Source: a virus
Virus record (IMG/VR): IMGVR_UViG_3300033571_008366
Coordinates: 1 to 27,778 of that record
Direction: 5' to 3' (one strand)
Length of the DNA stretch: 27,778 bases
Each line of letters starts with the position of its first letter. Positions within the stretch are counted from its first letter, which is position 1. A model generated the notes under the pieces. That model was not told where the DNA came from and ran no database searches. It saw only the letters and a list, made by a program, of their open reading frames with translations. This document shows, one piece after another, positions 15,059 to 23,600 of this stretch. The translations under genes and the position numbers were made by a program.

Positions 15059-18000
15059 GTGGCACAGCTCGTTCCAGGTGGCCAGACCGGAGCCGTCGAT
15101 AACCTTTCGGTATCACAGGCTGGTTTTCGCTCTCAAATTGCAACAGCGGTTGAGGGATTGCGTCAACTAATTGGTGCGGCAAATATTGCAAGTGGTAGCA
15201 GCGAATCGACAGACCCATTAACGGCTCCTTTCGTTCTGTATGTTAATCCATATATTGGTAAGGATACTTTCGCGTCTGGCTCCTACAATACCAAAGAAGC
15301 TACTGGCACAACAGAAGAGATTGTTGCTCAAAAACTAAAGCGGCTGGAGAACCAGCGACTTACGTGTGGCTATACGCGCCACGCACCATTTAAAACGATC
15401 AACCGTGCTGTCATCGAAGCGGCAATTATTACCAGCAAAAACTGGTATATCAGCGATCCCCTTGCACACGTTGACTGCGTTTGCATTGTACTGGCTCCAG
15501 GCCTGCACATTGTCTATAATAATCCATCGACAGACTCTTCGGCCATTGCGGTTTCTTCGTGGGCGAATAATTTTGTTCCGACCTGGCAGCATTTAATTAA
15601 GTTTAATCCGGTTGAAGGTGGCGTACTTCTTCCGCGTGGCGCCTCAATCATTTCCGAATTTGGTGATTTGCGTCACACTATTGTCAGGCCAAGCTGGGTT
15701 CCTGATGGAAACGTAGACGAAACTCCGACCTATTCAAATGGAGTTGCTACCTACGCACTGCGTAGGCAAATATTTAAGACTACTGGTGGTGGCTATGCTT
15801 ATGCTATCACTGCTATGGACAAACTTGGTCTTGCGGAATCGCATCACCTTTTGTCAATGTTCGGCCATGCTACTCAAGCTGAACTAAATACGTTCTACGG
15901 AAACGTTTTCACAGCTTGCGGTACTGGCGGCAACTTAAGCCAAGCTTTACTTGTAGCTCGCGGAACAGAGTACATTATTGCTGCGCCTGTTAGTGGCACT
16001 CCTACTCAGGCTTGGGATAGCACGTCTTCCGCATCCTTTTACATTTTTCAATGTTCTGTTCGTTCCAACTTCGGAATGGGGCGACTCTGGGCTGACGGCT
16101 CTAAGGTCCAAGGCTTTAAGTCATTTGTACTGGCTAACTTTACTGGCGTCAGTTTGCAAAAAAGCATCTCCGAGAATGGGGACATGCGTTGCTGGCAGAA
16201 GTATTCCGGTGGTGACTGGATAGCGGTTTCCAATTACGCAGACTACATTTCGCAAGTACCTGACAATATTCGACAAAATCCAGCGCGACGCAGCATTGGC
16301 GTTGCCGCTATCAACGAAGGCTTTATTCAAAAAGTTTCGATCTTTGACATTGGAGAAGGTGCTCAAAGCTTTGTTGATGCAGGCGGCGAGATCGACAGCA
16401 ATAATGGCAACTCATCGTTCGGTGGAGTGGCTGGACTTGCGAAGGGATACAGGGCTTCGTCATTTCCAAATGACAAAAACTGGCAGATTAACGCAGTCAA
16501 GGTGCCGCTTAGCCCTGAATTTAAAACAGGCAATATTCAGCGATATTACCTGGGAACCGTTAGTGCAATTACCCCTAACGCTGTAACGTTAACAAGTGCG
16601 CTTGCGGCCTATGGCACTAGCTCAACGATTCCAGATATTCTAGGTCAGGCTGGCTACACTCTGCCTGCTTCTACTTATTTGTGGATTGAGAATCCGCAAG
16701 GTACGGACTGGCGGGCTTTGGTTACAGCTAGCGCTTGGTCGTCTGTTGCTCCAGCAGCACTCAATATCAGCGCAGCAGCTACGACGCCAAACGGCTTCGC
16801 CATTGGCTTAGATACCAACGGCATTTCTCTAGCAGTTGGCTGCCGTGTTTACGTTCGTCGCCTTGTTGATACTCGTACACCCGCTGAGCGGCGTATGTCG
16901 CTTAAGCTTGTAAATACAACCGCAGCTCGCATCCCAACATCTAGCTACGTTCTTCAGACCAGTAGCACTTCAGCATCTATTGCACGTCAACTTAGTCCAA
17001 CTACCGAGTTGCTACTTGTTACCTCCTCCGGCACTGGTGATGCTTCTAGTGGTGGACTCAAGACCGCAGAAATTACCTTGCGGCGCGGCGGAACTGCAAT
17101 TAACTACGCAAACAATACGTCCTATAGGTCTGGCACTGTTGTTCTTCACAACAACAAGCACTACATCAACTCCAGGGATCTAACAACTTCAACTACTGCA
17201 CCAGATCCGGCTCTATGGCAAGAAACATATGTGCACATGGAGTCGTCGTACGCGCCAGAGGATAACCTTAAAAACGAAGCTCTTACGCTTGTCTTTGATA
17301 CTGACACTGACGGTGCCGAAGTAACGGCAACTTGCGGTATTAATTGGGCAACTGCCTGGACGACTTCTGCCGCAATTTATAGTCAGTATCGCTCCAGCGT
17401 TGACTATCTGGGCGCCTTCCTGTTGCTGACCGCACTGGGGTACGGCTCCAGCGATGCTCACGCCGCCCTGATTCCCCGCGCAGAGGCATCCAGGAGCCGC
17501 AACACGGCACTTACATCGAACCCTGCTACTAGCCTTGCCCTTAGCAGCGTCTCCCCCTCTGGCGGGGCCGCAAACGCGGCTGCGAATTGGCCGATTGAAT
17601 TCCGTCGCCCGTCAACTCTGTGGATGGGGTCGCATCGTTGGTTCTCTTCTGGTTCCGGTAACTACTCAAAATCTGTGCCTGCTGCAGCACAGGATATGAG
17701 CGCTCAGAACCGATTTACATATTATTTTACCAGCCAAGGTGGCGGTCGTGTTATTCCACAAGGAAGCCAAGAAGATGGGCTGTTGGTTTCGCCGCGTGGA
17801 CTGGAAGATACAACAACTGGTCGGACGCTTAGTGTTGAAAGCATTGGCGCTGGTGATGTTGCTCAGAGTAGCGTCTTCCCAACACTTACCGTAACAAGTG
17901 AGTTTACTGTAGACGGAGCGGCTAACTTCAGGGGTCCAATTAACTTTGAAACCACTCAACAGGCTCAAACGACAAGACTTGGCCCAGCCAAGCTGGCACG

Positions 18001-19852
18001 TTATACCGAGGTAATTAAGACCGGACCCGCCGCTTCGATTGCTATAAACGATGCGTCAATCGACGGCTCGCCTGAGATTGTGACAGTACCGGCTTTAAAT
18101 GCTTGGAAGAATGCAAACCAGCTAGTTAGTGCTTTAACGGGGGAAATTTTTATATTCGTCAATAGTGAGGCTACCGATCGTGACCTAAACAGCATGAAGC
18201 TGAGGCCGCCAACAAGCTCCGATGATGCTATTCCAAGTCTTGCCCGTGCTGCTGAATATGCAAATTACGTGCTTGCCGGTTCAGAGCAGACTGCAGTAAT
18301 TAAGGTATGCCCCGGCTACTACCACTCGGGGTCAAATTGGACATGCAAGGTAAGGCTTGAGGCGTGGAACAGTACATTTACGGCAATGCCGTTTCCAAGC
18401 AATAGCCTAGGCTCAGCGACTGTGCCAAATAACTATTACGACGGTACAGGCTACGATAACGCATCGCTGATTCCGCAAATACTTTGCTTGCGCCTTGTTC
18501 TGCGTTTTGGTCCTCAAGCGGGCATGACGGGTGGAAGTTACAATTTGCATATTGCGAATTACAATAATACAATGGTCTTTGAGAAAAGCGTTAAATTTCT
18601 TGGTGGATTCGCGTTTCTTGGGTTAGCGGAAACGATTAAATACGTTGGCGTAAACGCGGCTCAGAGGGCGGGATTGTTTATGTTTTCCGGTAGTCCACAG
18701 TTGACGACAGCACAAATCAATAACCTGACCTATTCAAGCATTGTTTCATCCAATGTTGACGCATTTCTTAGTAGCGTCAGGAATACAACAGGCTTCACGG
18801 GTCAGTTCTCCACATGGTGCGACTATCCTGTTATACAGATTAAATCACGGGCGACTGATCTCATAGAACTTCAGGATTGCATTTTTGGTCCTGGTTTGCC
18901 ATCGCACAAGGAAAACCTTGGCGGCGGCAGGCCCGCATACATTGATGTGTCCACCGAGGTTCCACTTGAAATCCGAAACATTTACCTGAGAGGTAACACG
19001 ACAATCACAAGCGCTGGAATCAGTGCTGGCAATGCTACCGCCATCACGACCGCGCTTGATGGTTCTGGAGGTTATCACTACGGAGCCCTCGTCCCTGCCC
19101 CCTGGACACACAGACAGTTCTATCATACCTTTATTAGCACAATGACAGTCAATAAGCTCAACATCAGAGCACTTGGCTCTTACGGTAACTATGTAGTGCG
19201 GACAGCAGATGCCGGTACGATAAGCGAGGGAGTTAATGATTGGTATGCTGACCTCACGGGCAAGCTACTGCCAAACCATATCCACCTTTTGGCGAGTAGC
19301 ACAGCATCAACTGCTCCCAATAGTTTTACCCCAGCCGCAGGGTTGGCGTACCCAGCGACAGGGGATTACGACAGCGGACCATTCCTTGATCAATTTATTC
19401 ACGCAAAGTATGGCATTTCTTTTGAGTGGGTTTGGCTTAATATTAATGGCATCAGTAGCACCAGGCCGGTATGGCAGGGGTTCTTGGGTCGGTTTGGGTC
19501 CAACGGCCATAACACCGTCAAAACTAGAGGCATTTTACTCGGCAACACCCTAGGTGAGGTAGAAGGAGGATGTGAAGTCACCCTTGGTAACAGGTGGCAG
19601 AGAGGATCTTCACCATTCCTTAAGGCAGGCATCTTGGACCCAAATACCAACATTTCGGTTGCTCCTTTTGTTCAAGGTTCAGCCACTTACGGAGAGGCCA
19701 ATCCCGTAGTCAAAACGAATGCAACTAGATCTATTACTACCAGAGACAACAACTCAACGACACTAGACTTGAACCTTGGCCTGGTTAGCTGGGTCAGGGG
19801 CATCAGCCCTGAATACGGCACCAACATCCGTCCTGCTAACTTCGCCGCCTAA
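15059..19852 (+). CDS. Large tail fibre with pectate-lyase-like beta-helix segments
   Basis: This 1597-aa virion protein starts with GTG; no ATG lies near. The N terminus (MAQLVPGGQTGAVDNLSVSQ) is short and may dock to the tip. Residues about 109-150 (APFKTINRAVIEAA, ending CVCIVLAPGLHIV) and about 1053-1085 (IPSLARAAEYANYVL, ending AVIKVCPGYYHSG) are two versions of the cap that opens right-handed beta-helices. Residues about 682-725 (NTSYRSGTVVLHNNKHYINS, then DPALWQE) resemble a small carbohydrate-binding module. The rest is Ser/Thr/Asn/Gly-rich. This is the size and style of the very large fibres in cyanophages, so I infer attachment to host surface polysaccharide. No catalytic residue pattern for a depolymerase is obvious. 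A palindrome with a -10-like box lies just upstream. Confidence 0.75.
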   Translation: MAQLVPGGQTGAVDNLSVSQAGFRSQIATAVEGLRQLIGAANIASGSSESTDPLTAPFVLYVNPYIGKDTFASGSYNTKEATGTTEEIVAQKLKRLENQRLTCGYTRHAPFKTINRAVIEAAIITSKNWYISDPLAHVDCVCIVLAPGLHIVYNNPSTDSSAIAVSSWANNFVPTWQHLIKFNPVEGGVLLPRGASIISEFGDLRHTIVRPSWVPDGNVDETPTYSNGVATYALRRQIFKTTGGGYAYAITAMDKLGLAESHHLLSMFGHATQAELNTFYGNVFTACGTGGNLSQALLVARGTEYIIAAPVSGTPTQAWDSTSSASFYIFQCSVRSNFGMGRLWADGSKVQGFKSFVLANFTGVSLQKSISENGDMRCWQKYSGGDWIAVSNYADYISQVPDNIRQNPARRSIGVAAINEGFIQKVSIFDIGEGAQSFVDAGGEIDSNNGNSSFGGVAGLAKGYRASSFPNDKNWQINAVKVPLSPEFKTGNIQRYYLGTVSAITPNAVTLTSALAAYGTSSTIPDILGQAGYTLPASTYLWIENPQGTDWRALVTASAWSSVAPAALNISAAATTPNGFAIGLDTNGISLAVGCRVYVRRLVDTRTPAERRMSLKLVNTTAARIPTSSYVLQTSSTSASIARQLSPTTELLLVTSSGTGDASSGGLKTAEITLRRGGTAINYANNTSYRSGTVVLHNNKHYINSRDLTTSTTAPDPALWQETYVHMESSYAPEDNLKNEALTLVFDTDTDGAEVTATCGINWATAWTTSAAIYSQYRSSVDYLGAFLLLTALGYGSSDAHAALIPRAEASRSRNTALTSNPATSLALSSVSPSGGAANAAANWPIEFRRPSTLWMGSHRWFSSGSGNYSKSVPAAAQDMSAQNRFTYYFTSQGGGRVIPQGSQEDGLLVSPRGLEDTTTGRTLSVESIGAGDVAQSSVFPTLTVTSEFTVDGAANFRGPINFETTQQAQTTRLGPAKLARYTEVIKTGPAASIAINDASIDGSPEIVTVPALNAWKNANQLVSALTGEIFIFVNSEATDRDLNSMKLRPPTSSDDAIPSLARAAEYANYVLAGSEQTAVIKVCPGYYHSGSNWTCKVRLEAWNSTFTAMPFPSNSLGSATVPNNYYDGTGYDNASLIPQILCLRLVLRFGPQAGMTGGSYNLHIANYNNTMVFEKSVKFLGGFAFLGLAETIKYVGVNAAQRAGLFMFSGSPQLTTAQINNLTYSSIVSSNVDAFLSSVRNTTGFTGQFSTWCDYPVIQIKSRATDLIELQDCIFGPGLPSHKENLGGGRPAYIDVSTEVPLEIRNIYLRGNTTITSAGISAGNATAITTALDGSGGYHYGALVPAPWTHRQFYHTFISTMTVNKLNIRALGSYGNYVVRTADAGTISEGVNDWYADLTGKLLPNHIHLLASSTASTAPNSFTPAAGLAYPATGDYDSGPFLDQFIHAKYGISFEWVWLNINGISSTRPVWQGFLGRFGSNGHNTVKTRGILLGNTLGEVEGGCEVTLGNRWQRGSSPFLKAGILDPNTNISVAPFVQGSATYGEANPVVKTNATRSITTRDNNSTTLDLNLGLVSWVRGISPEYGTNIRPANFAA

Positions 19853-19854
19853 TC

Positions 19855-20031
19855 ATGCCACTCCCATTTGACCCTGATTACATCTGCACCGCCCCTGAGC
19901 GTGTACGGAAACATTCTGTTCTACTCAAACAGTTTCTAGCTGCTGGCACTGATCCTTACGCATCTCACTCTTATTCCTTAGATATGATCAGGGAAATTGA
20001 AAACAGCCTAGTGGTTCCTCCCGGCGAATAG
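19855..20031 (+). CDS. Small protein after the large fibre (58 aa)
   Basis: ATG at 19855 begins two bases after the fibre stop and runs to TAG at 20029-20031. The product begins MPLPFDPDYICTAPERVRKH and contains SVLLKQFLAAGTDPYASHSY and a final helix SLDMIREIENSL. It is mostly alpha-helical and has no membrane segment. Tight spacing and the same direction support a real gene. It may be a fibre chaperone or adaptor, but no family is recognised. Confidence 0.5.
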   Translation: MPLPFDPDYICTAPERVRKHSVLLKQFLAAGTDPYASHSYSLDMIREIENSLVVPPGE

Positions 20032-20050
20032 CTCCACGCGCTTCTGTTGG

Positions 20051-20062
20051 TAGAATGCCGTC
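20051..20062 (+). promoter_or_regulatory. Possible -10 box for a leaderless transcript
   Basis: TAGAAT (20051-20056) is followed by six bases and then the ATG at 20063. If it acts as a -10 box, the transcript would begin at or next to the A of the start codon. No convincing -35 box is seen. Confidence 0.3.
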
Positions 20063-20401
20063 ATGGCCATCTCTCCTGGGAAGTACAACACTGAACTTCA
20101 GCGCAGAGCAGACTTTGACCTGTCGCTTCAGTTCACGGATGGGGCATCTAATCCGATTGTTTTAATCGGATGGAACGTTATTGCTCAAGCATGGAACGAA
20201 GATCGCACTACTAAATACGCTGACTTTGCGGTTAACTACAGAGATCGAGTAACTGGATCAATTACAATTTCACTTACCAGCAATCAAACAAGTGCATTTC
20301 CTAGTGAAGTCTTTTATGATGTAATGCTTGTCAATCCAGGCGGCTTGAGAGAGTATTACCTTGAAGGAATTCTTTTTGTTAGCGAGGGCTACACAGCATG
20401 A
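20063..20401 (+). CDS. Fibre adaptor / baseplate-upper-like small protein
   Basis: This 112-aa protein has the plan MAISPGKYNTELQRRADFDL, then DGASNPIVLIGWNVIAQAW, and a C-terminal YYLEGILFVSEGYTA. It is a compact beta-sandwich type often found before a tail fibre gene and related in style to N-terminal domains of upper baseplate or fibre proteins. It overlaps the following fibre gene by four bases (ATGA), which implies translational coupling and a shared complex. There is no ribosome site; a -10-like TAGAAT sits seven bases before the ATG. Confidence 0.6.
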   Translation: MAISPGKYNTELQRRADFDLSLQFTDGASNPIVLIGWNVIAQAWNEDRTTKYADFAVNYRDRVTGSITISLTSNQTSAFPSEVFYDVMLVNPGGLREYYLEGILFVSEGYTA

Positions 20402-21711
20402 CTTCTACTTATTTTGATCCCAGCAAAGTTCTTGTTATTAAGGTCGAGTCCGCTGGCCCCCCTGGTATTGGCCTGCCCGCTGGCACTGCTGACGCCGGAA
20501 AGTTTGTACAAAAGGACGGAGTAAACGCATACCAATACCGGCTGGTAACCCTTGATCAGGTATCTGTTCAATCGGTAGCAGGAAGAACAGGCGCTGTTAC
20601 GTTAGTCAAGGCAGATGTTGGACTAAGCAATGTTGACAACACCGGCGACCTTGCCAAGCCAATATCTACAGCTACGCAAACAGCGCTTAACCTGAAAGCC
20701 AGCCCGGCAGAGGCAGCAGCGGCAGCCCCTGTTCAGTCTGTGGCGGGACGCACTGGAGCGGTGGTGCTCGCTGTTGCCGATGTTTCAGGCGCAGCATCCA
20801 GCTCTGCGCTGTCCTCAGGTCTGGCCAGTAAAGCCGATCTGGTCGGCGGTCTGGTGCCACCAGCCCAACTTCCTGGTTTTGTTGACGACGTTCTGGAGTT
20901 TGCCACGTTTGCGGCGTTCCCGGTAACAGGCGAAACAGGGAAGTTATACGTCAGCTTGGCAACCAATCGGATTTGGCGCTGGTCAGGCTCTATCTATGTG
21001 GAGGTTGTTTCATCTCCTGGATCTACCGATGCGGTGGCAGAAGGGTCGGTCAATCTCTATTTCACGACTGCCAGAGGCGAGGCGGCGGCGGCTTCGTGGT
21101 GGACTGGATCGGCGCCTAAGACCAAGCTCGATGGCATTGCCGCCGGGGCCACGGCAAACAGCTCAGACGCCACCCTGCTGGCCAGGGGGAATCACACCGG
21201 CACCCAGGCGTTCTCGACGATCACCAGCACGCCCACCACGCTGAGCGGTTACGGGATCACTGATGGCTTCACCCAGGCCAACGTCCGCGCAACACCAATC
21301 ACTGGCTTTACCAGCAGCGCCGGGACTGTTGCCGCAACAGATTCGATCCTGCAGGCGATTCAGAAGCTCGACGGCAACGACGCCGCAAAATTGCCAATCA
21401 CCTTCACCGCCAGCACGATCACCTATGCCTCCACGGTTGATCTCGATATGTTATCGCTGGCCGGTAAGTATTGCACAATCAGTCTAACTGGAAACTTAGA
21501 GTTGACGGCCCTGAACCGTGCTTCAGGCCGCCAGGTGACGCTGCGCCTGGTCTGCGATGCCACGAATCGCACCCTGACTTTCCCGGCGGCGTGGGTGTTC
21601 CTGGGGACCAAACCCAGCAGCCTGGCAGCTAGCAAGACGGCTGTGCTTAGTCTTACGTTCTTCGGTGCTAACAATGCCGATTGCGTTGCAGCTTATGGGG
21701 TGCAGGGATGA
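20398..21711 (+). CDS. Tail fibre with repeated SVAGRTGAV elements
   Basis: This 437-aa fibre begins MTSTYFDPSKVLVIKVESAG and then SAGPPGIGLPAGTADAGKFV. It carries the well-known phage fibre repeat VQSVAGRTGAV twice (about residues 56-67 and 112-123), the first followed by LVKADVGLSNVDNTGDLAKP. Further fibre motifs are KTKLDGIAAGATAN and LARGNHTGTQAFSTI. The last about 100 residues form a beta-rich tip (YCTISLTGNLELTALNRASG). Bases about 20700-21620 are clearly richer in G and C than the start of the gene, suggesting module exchange. The start overlaps the previous stop by four bases, and its stop overlaps the next ATG (ATGA). It is likely a trimeric host-range fibre. Confidence 0.8.
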   Translation: MTSTYFDPSKVLVIKVESAGPPGIGLPAGTADAGKFVQKDGVNAYQYRLVTLDQVSVQSVAGRTGAVTLVKADVGLSNVDNTGDLAKPISTATQTALNLKASPAEAAAAAPVQSVAGRTGAVVLAVADVSGAASSSALSSGLASKADLVGGLVPPAQLPGFVDDVLEFATFAAFPVTGETGKLYVSLATNRIWRWSGSIYVEVVSSPGSTDAVAEGSVNLYFTTARGEAAAASWWTGSAPKTKLDGIAAGATANSSDATLLARGNHTGTQAFSTITSTPTTLSGYGITDGFTQANVRATPITGFTSSAGTVAATDSILQAIQKLDGNDAAKLPITFTASTITYASTVDLDMLSLAGKYCTISLTGNLELTALNRASGRQVTLRLVCDATNRTLTFPAAWVFLGTKPSSLAASKTAVLSLTFFGANNADCVAAYGVQG

Positions 21712-22496
21712 CAACGCTGAGCCTGCGGGATCTAGGCTTTTTGGGAGGGCTAAATGGCTACGACACCGACGCGCAGACTTACATCACAGCGGTCGAAGCG
21801 GCAGACGGTCAATCATTAGAAGCAGCAACGAAACAAGCTATCAATGATTTTGTCGTTGGCTGCAAGGTAGACAACATCTGGAGCGCGATTAAAGCCAGCT
21901 GCATTCTTGCTGGTGCAAGGACGCTGGCTGGTGCGCTTGTGCCGCTGGTAGGAACTGCGCCAACCAATAACAATTTTGTTTCTGGTGATTACAACCGGAA
22001 GACGGGGCTGGTGGGAGATGGCACCACTAAGTATCTGTTTAGCAATCGGAATAACAATGCAGACGGTCAAGACAGCAAGCATATCATGGTTTACGCTACG
22101 ACTCCAGACACAAGAACAAGCACTAGAGGCTACATAGGCGCTTCGTACACTGGCGCCGGCTGGAGTGCAATTATTGAGGGTGGAACCTCATTATCTAACC
22201 AGATATATGTCAATGGTTCGCAGGGCGTGTATAGAATAGGGAACACTGCCGGGTTTATAGGCTGCAACCGTGGCAGTGCAAGCATCGTGCAAGGTCGTAA
22301 TGGTGGCATAACGACTAGCTTTGCTAGAACAAGTGAGACGCCAAGTTCAGGTCCCATCTTTGTATACGCCACTAACCCCTCTGGTGAGCGAACATCAGCT
22401 CGCATTGCTTTCTATTCAATCGGTCAATCCCTAGACCTTACGCTGTTTGATAACAGAGTTACGGCCTTAATCACCGCCATAGGGGTGGCGTTCTGA
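21708..22496 (+). CDS. Putative receptor-binding tail protein
   Basis: I use the ATG at 21708, which overlaps the upstream TGA (ATGA), giving MTTLSLRDLGFLGGLNGYDT and 262 aa. An ATG 27 bases upstream lies inside the fibre gene and adds an unrelated leader. The protein has a helical segment (INDFVVGCKVDNIWSAIKAS, then GARTLAGALVPLVGTAPTNN) followed by a Gly/Ser/Thr-rich part beginning SGDYNRKTGLVGDGTTKYL that looks like a jelly-roll or lectin-like domain. I recognise this combination from phage and prophage tail fibre regions. Its place between a fibre and a fibre-assembly-type gene supports receptor binding. Base composition is lower in GC than on both sides. Confidence 0.6.
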   Translation: MTTLSLRDLGFLGGLNGYDTDAQTYITAVEAADGQSLEAATKQAINDFVVGCKVDNIWSAIKASCILAGARTLAGALVPLVGTAPTNNNFVSGDYNRKTGLVGDGTTKYLFSNRNNNADGQDSKHIMVYATTPDTRTSTRGYIGASYTGAGWSAIIEGGTSLSNQIYVNGSQGVYRIGNTAGFIGCNRGSASIVQGRNGGITTSFARTSETPSSGPIFVYATNPSGERTSARIAFYSIGQSLDLTLFDNRVTALITAIGVAF

Positions 22497-23062
22497 TGCT
22501 CCCCATCCTCCGCCTACGCCCCACCGGCCCGCAGTGGCCCTATTCAGCGGCGCAGCTCCGGGCAGACGAACCACGCCTATCCGTCAGCAGCAATCCGCAC
22601 CCTGCCGAGCTGGCCAGCTATGCCGCCCTGGATCCGCCCATCCTGCTGATCGTCTACGCCCGCACACCGCAGCCTGATCACGACTCCTCGTTGTTCCAGG
22701 CCGTGGAGGTTGATCCAGTGCTGATCAATGGCGCCTGGCGACAAGCCTGGGAGCTGGTGGAGCTACCCACGGTTACACCACAGCCCCGCTGGGTCGAGTT
22801 CGGCGCTGCAGTTCAGGCCAGCCCGGCGATCAATACCCTTCTCGGTGCAGCCCTGCAGCAGGCACCAGCCCTGGGCCTGGGCCTGGGCGTTGGCCTGGGC
22901 AAGGCGGCTGACGGCGATGCACGCGTTTTCCTGTCGTCCTGGAGTATGGCCCTCGCACTCAACCTGATCTCAGCCGAACTGCTGGCTGCCGTGCAGGCGC
23001 TGGCCGAGCAGTTTGATCTGCCTTCGGATTTCGTGGAGGCGCTGGGGGCTCGGGAAAACTGA
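22496..23062 (+). CDS. Fibre-assembly-type protein (LRLRP family)
   Basis: This 188-aa, GC-rich gene begins MLPILRLRPTGPQWPYSAAQ, followed by LRADEPRLSVSSNPHPAELA. That plan (short basic strand, PYS, LR-DxP, LAxY) is seen in small proteins encoded next to phage fibres, and the middle ALINGAWRQAWEL-like stretch (VLINGAWRQAWELVEL) fits the same group. The second half is hydrophobic and helical (ALGLGLGVGLGKAADGD, then FLSSWSMALALNLISAELLA). It could be a fibre chaperone or a fibre C-terminal piece. The ATG overlaps the previous stop (TGATG), and AGGGGTGG upstream can serve as a ribosome site. Eighteen bases from the start of this gene recur at 23140. Confidence 0.6.
   Translation: MLPILRLRPTGPQWPYSAAQLRADEPRLSVSSNPHPAELASYAALDPPILLIVYARTPQPDHDSSLFQAVEVDPVLINGAWRQAWELVELPTVTPQPRWVEFGAAVQASPAINTLLGAALQQAPALGLGLGVGLGKAADGDARVFLSSWSMALALNLISAELLAAVQALAEQFDLPSDFVEALGAREN
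22505..22522 (+). repeat. Copy 1 of an 18-bp direct repeat (ATCCTCCGCCTACGCCCC)
   Basis: The 18 bases encode ILRLRP at the start of the fibre-assembly-type gene. The identical sequence, in the same frame relative to a nearby ATG, is found at 23140-23157 downstream of the gene. Confidence 0.9.
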
Positions 23063-23127
23063 GGTAGAGGGCCATCTTAAACATGTCACCGGAAAACGTC
23101 TCTCACCGCGCCATTCGCTGACTTTTG

Positions 23128-23160
23128 ATGACAAACTATATCCTCCGCCTACGCCCCTAA
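23128..23160 (+). pseudogene. Relic start of a second LRLRP-type gene
   Basis: ATG at 23128 gives MTNYILRLRP followed by TAA. It matches the beginning of the neighbouring protein (MLPILRLRP), and 18 bases are identical (23140-23157). This looks like the surviving 5' end of another fibre-assembly-type gene, or of an earlier version left after recombination. It could also be a short leader peptide, but the amino-acid match to the upstream gene favours a relic. Confidence 0.6.
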
Positions 23161-23181
23161 GTCGATTGCGTTAACAGTCAC

Positions 23182-23202
23182 AAGGCGCAAGCCTTTTGTT
23201 TT
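23182..23202 (+). terminator. Weak Rho-independent terminator at the end of the fibre module
   Basis: The stem AAGGC/GCCTT with a GCAA tetraloop is followed by TTGTTTT. Five base pairs is short, but the T-rich tail and the position between the fibre genes and the lysis-type genes fit an end of late transcription. The 23063-23273 gap also contains the relic at 23128 and the palindrome at 23228. Confidence 0.45.
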
Positions 23203-23227
23203 GCAAAAAGCTCCTGCCCTATCAGCG

Positions 23228-23246
23228 CAGGCAGCTATACTGCCTG
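23228..23246 (+). promoter_or_regulatory. Palindrome overlapping a -10 box before the lysis genes
   Basis: CAGGCAG (23228-23234), CTATA, CTGCCTG (23240-23246) is a perfect 7-bp inverted repeat. TATACT (23236-23241) lies across its centre and is a good -10 box, 32 bases before the ATG at 23274. No strong -35 box is present, so activation or repression by a protein binding the palindrome is plausible. A small transcript hairpin is the alternative. Confidence 0.5.
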
Positions 23247-23273
23247 AGACAGGGACTGGCAGCCTACCTCGCC

Positions 23274-23600
23274 ATGGCAGTAAACGAGCCAACACACGGC
23301 GATATTCTCGTCCAGATTGGTGAACTTAAGGGGCAAGTTGCTACCCTAATTACGCTTGTCGGTGAAAAACGAGATGACATTAACGCAGCGTTTACCAGAA
23401 TCGGTGTTTTGGAAAAAAGCGCTGTTTCCCGTGACGAGTTAACTGCAGCAGAAAACAAGATTAGCAATGTTGAAAAAGATATTGCTAAATGGACTGGTAT
23501 ATGCCTAGCCTTAACTTTTTCACTTCCCTTTGTTGCGCCTTACATCACTAAGGCATTGACACATACTGAAAGCCATTCCATCAATAAGTCTGCACCATGA
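23274..23600 (+). CDS. Coiled-coil protein with one C-terminal membrane segment; holin candidate
   Basis: I start at the ATG giving MAVNEPTHGDILVQIGELKG (108 aa); the longer frame would begin at a TTG inside the terminator-like hairpin. Residues about 10-70 form an amphipathic coiled coil (LKGQVATLITLVGEKRDD, TRIGVLEKSAVSRDEL). Residues about 73-90 (WTGICLALTFSLPFVAPY) are a membrane segment. This plan resembles XhlA/hemolysin-type holin partners of other phages. It lies upstream of a C39-like peptidase, and the next gene overlaps by four bases, so a lysis cassette is likely. The function is inferred from topology and context, not from a sequence match. Confidence 0.55.
   Translation: MAVNEPTHGDILVQIGELKGQVATLITLVGEKRDDINAAFTRIGVLEKSAVSRDELTAAENKISNVEKDIAKWTGICLALTFSLPFVAPYITKALTHTESHSINKSAP

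Noticed and set aside
23196-23273. TTG-initiated extension of the holin candidate
   Set aside because: It starts in the T tract of a terminator-like hairpin and runs through the palindrome/-10 region, so it is more likely untranslated.
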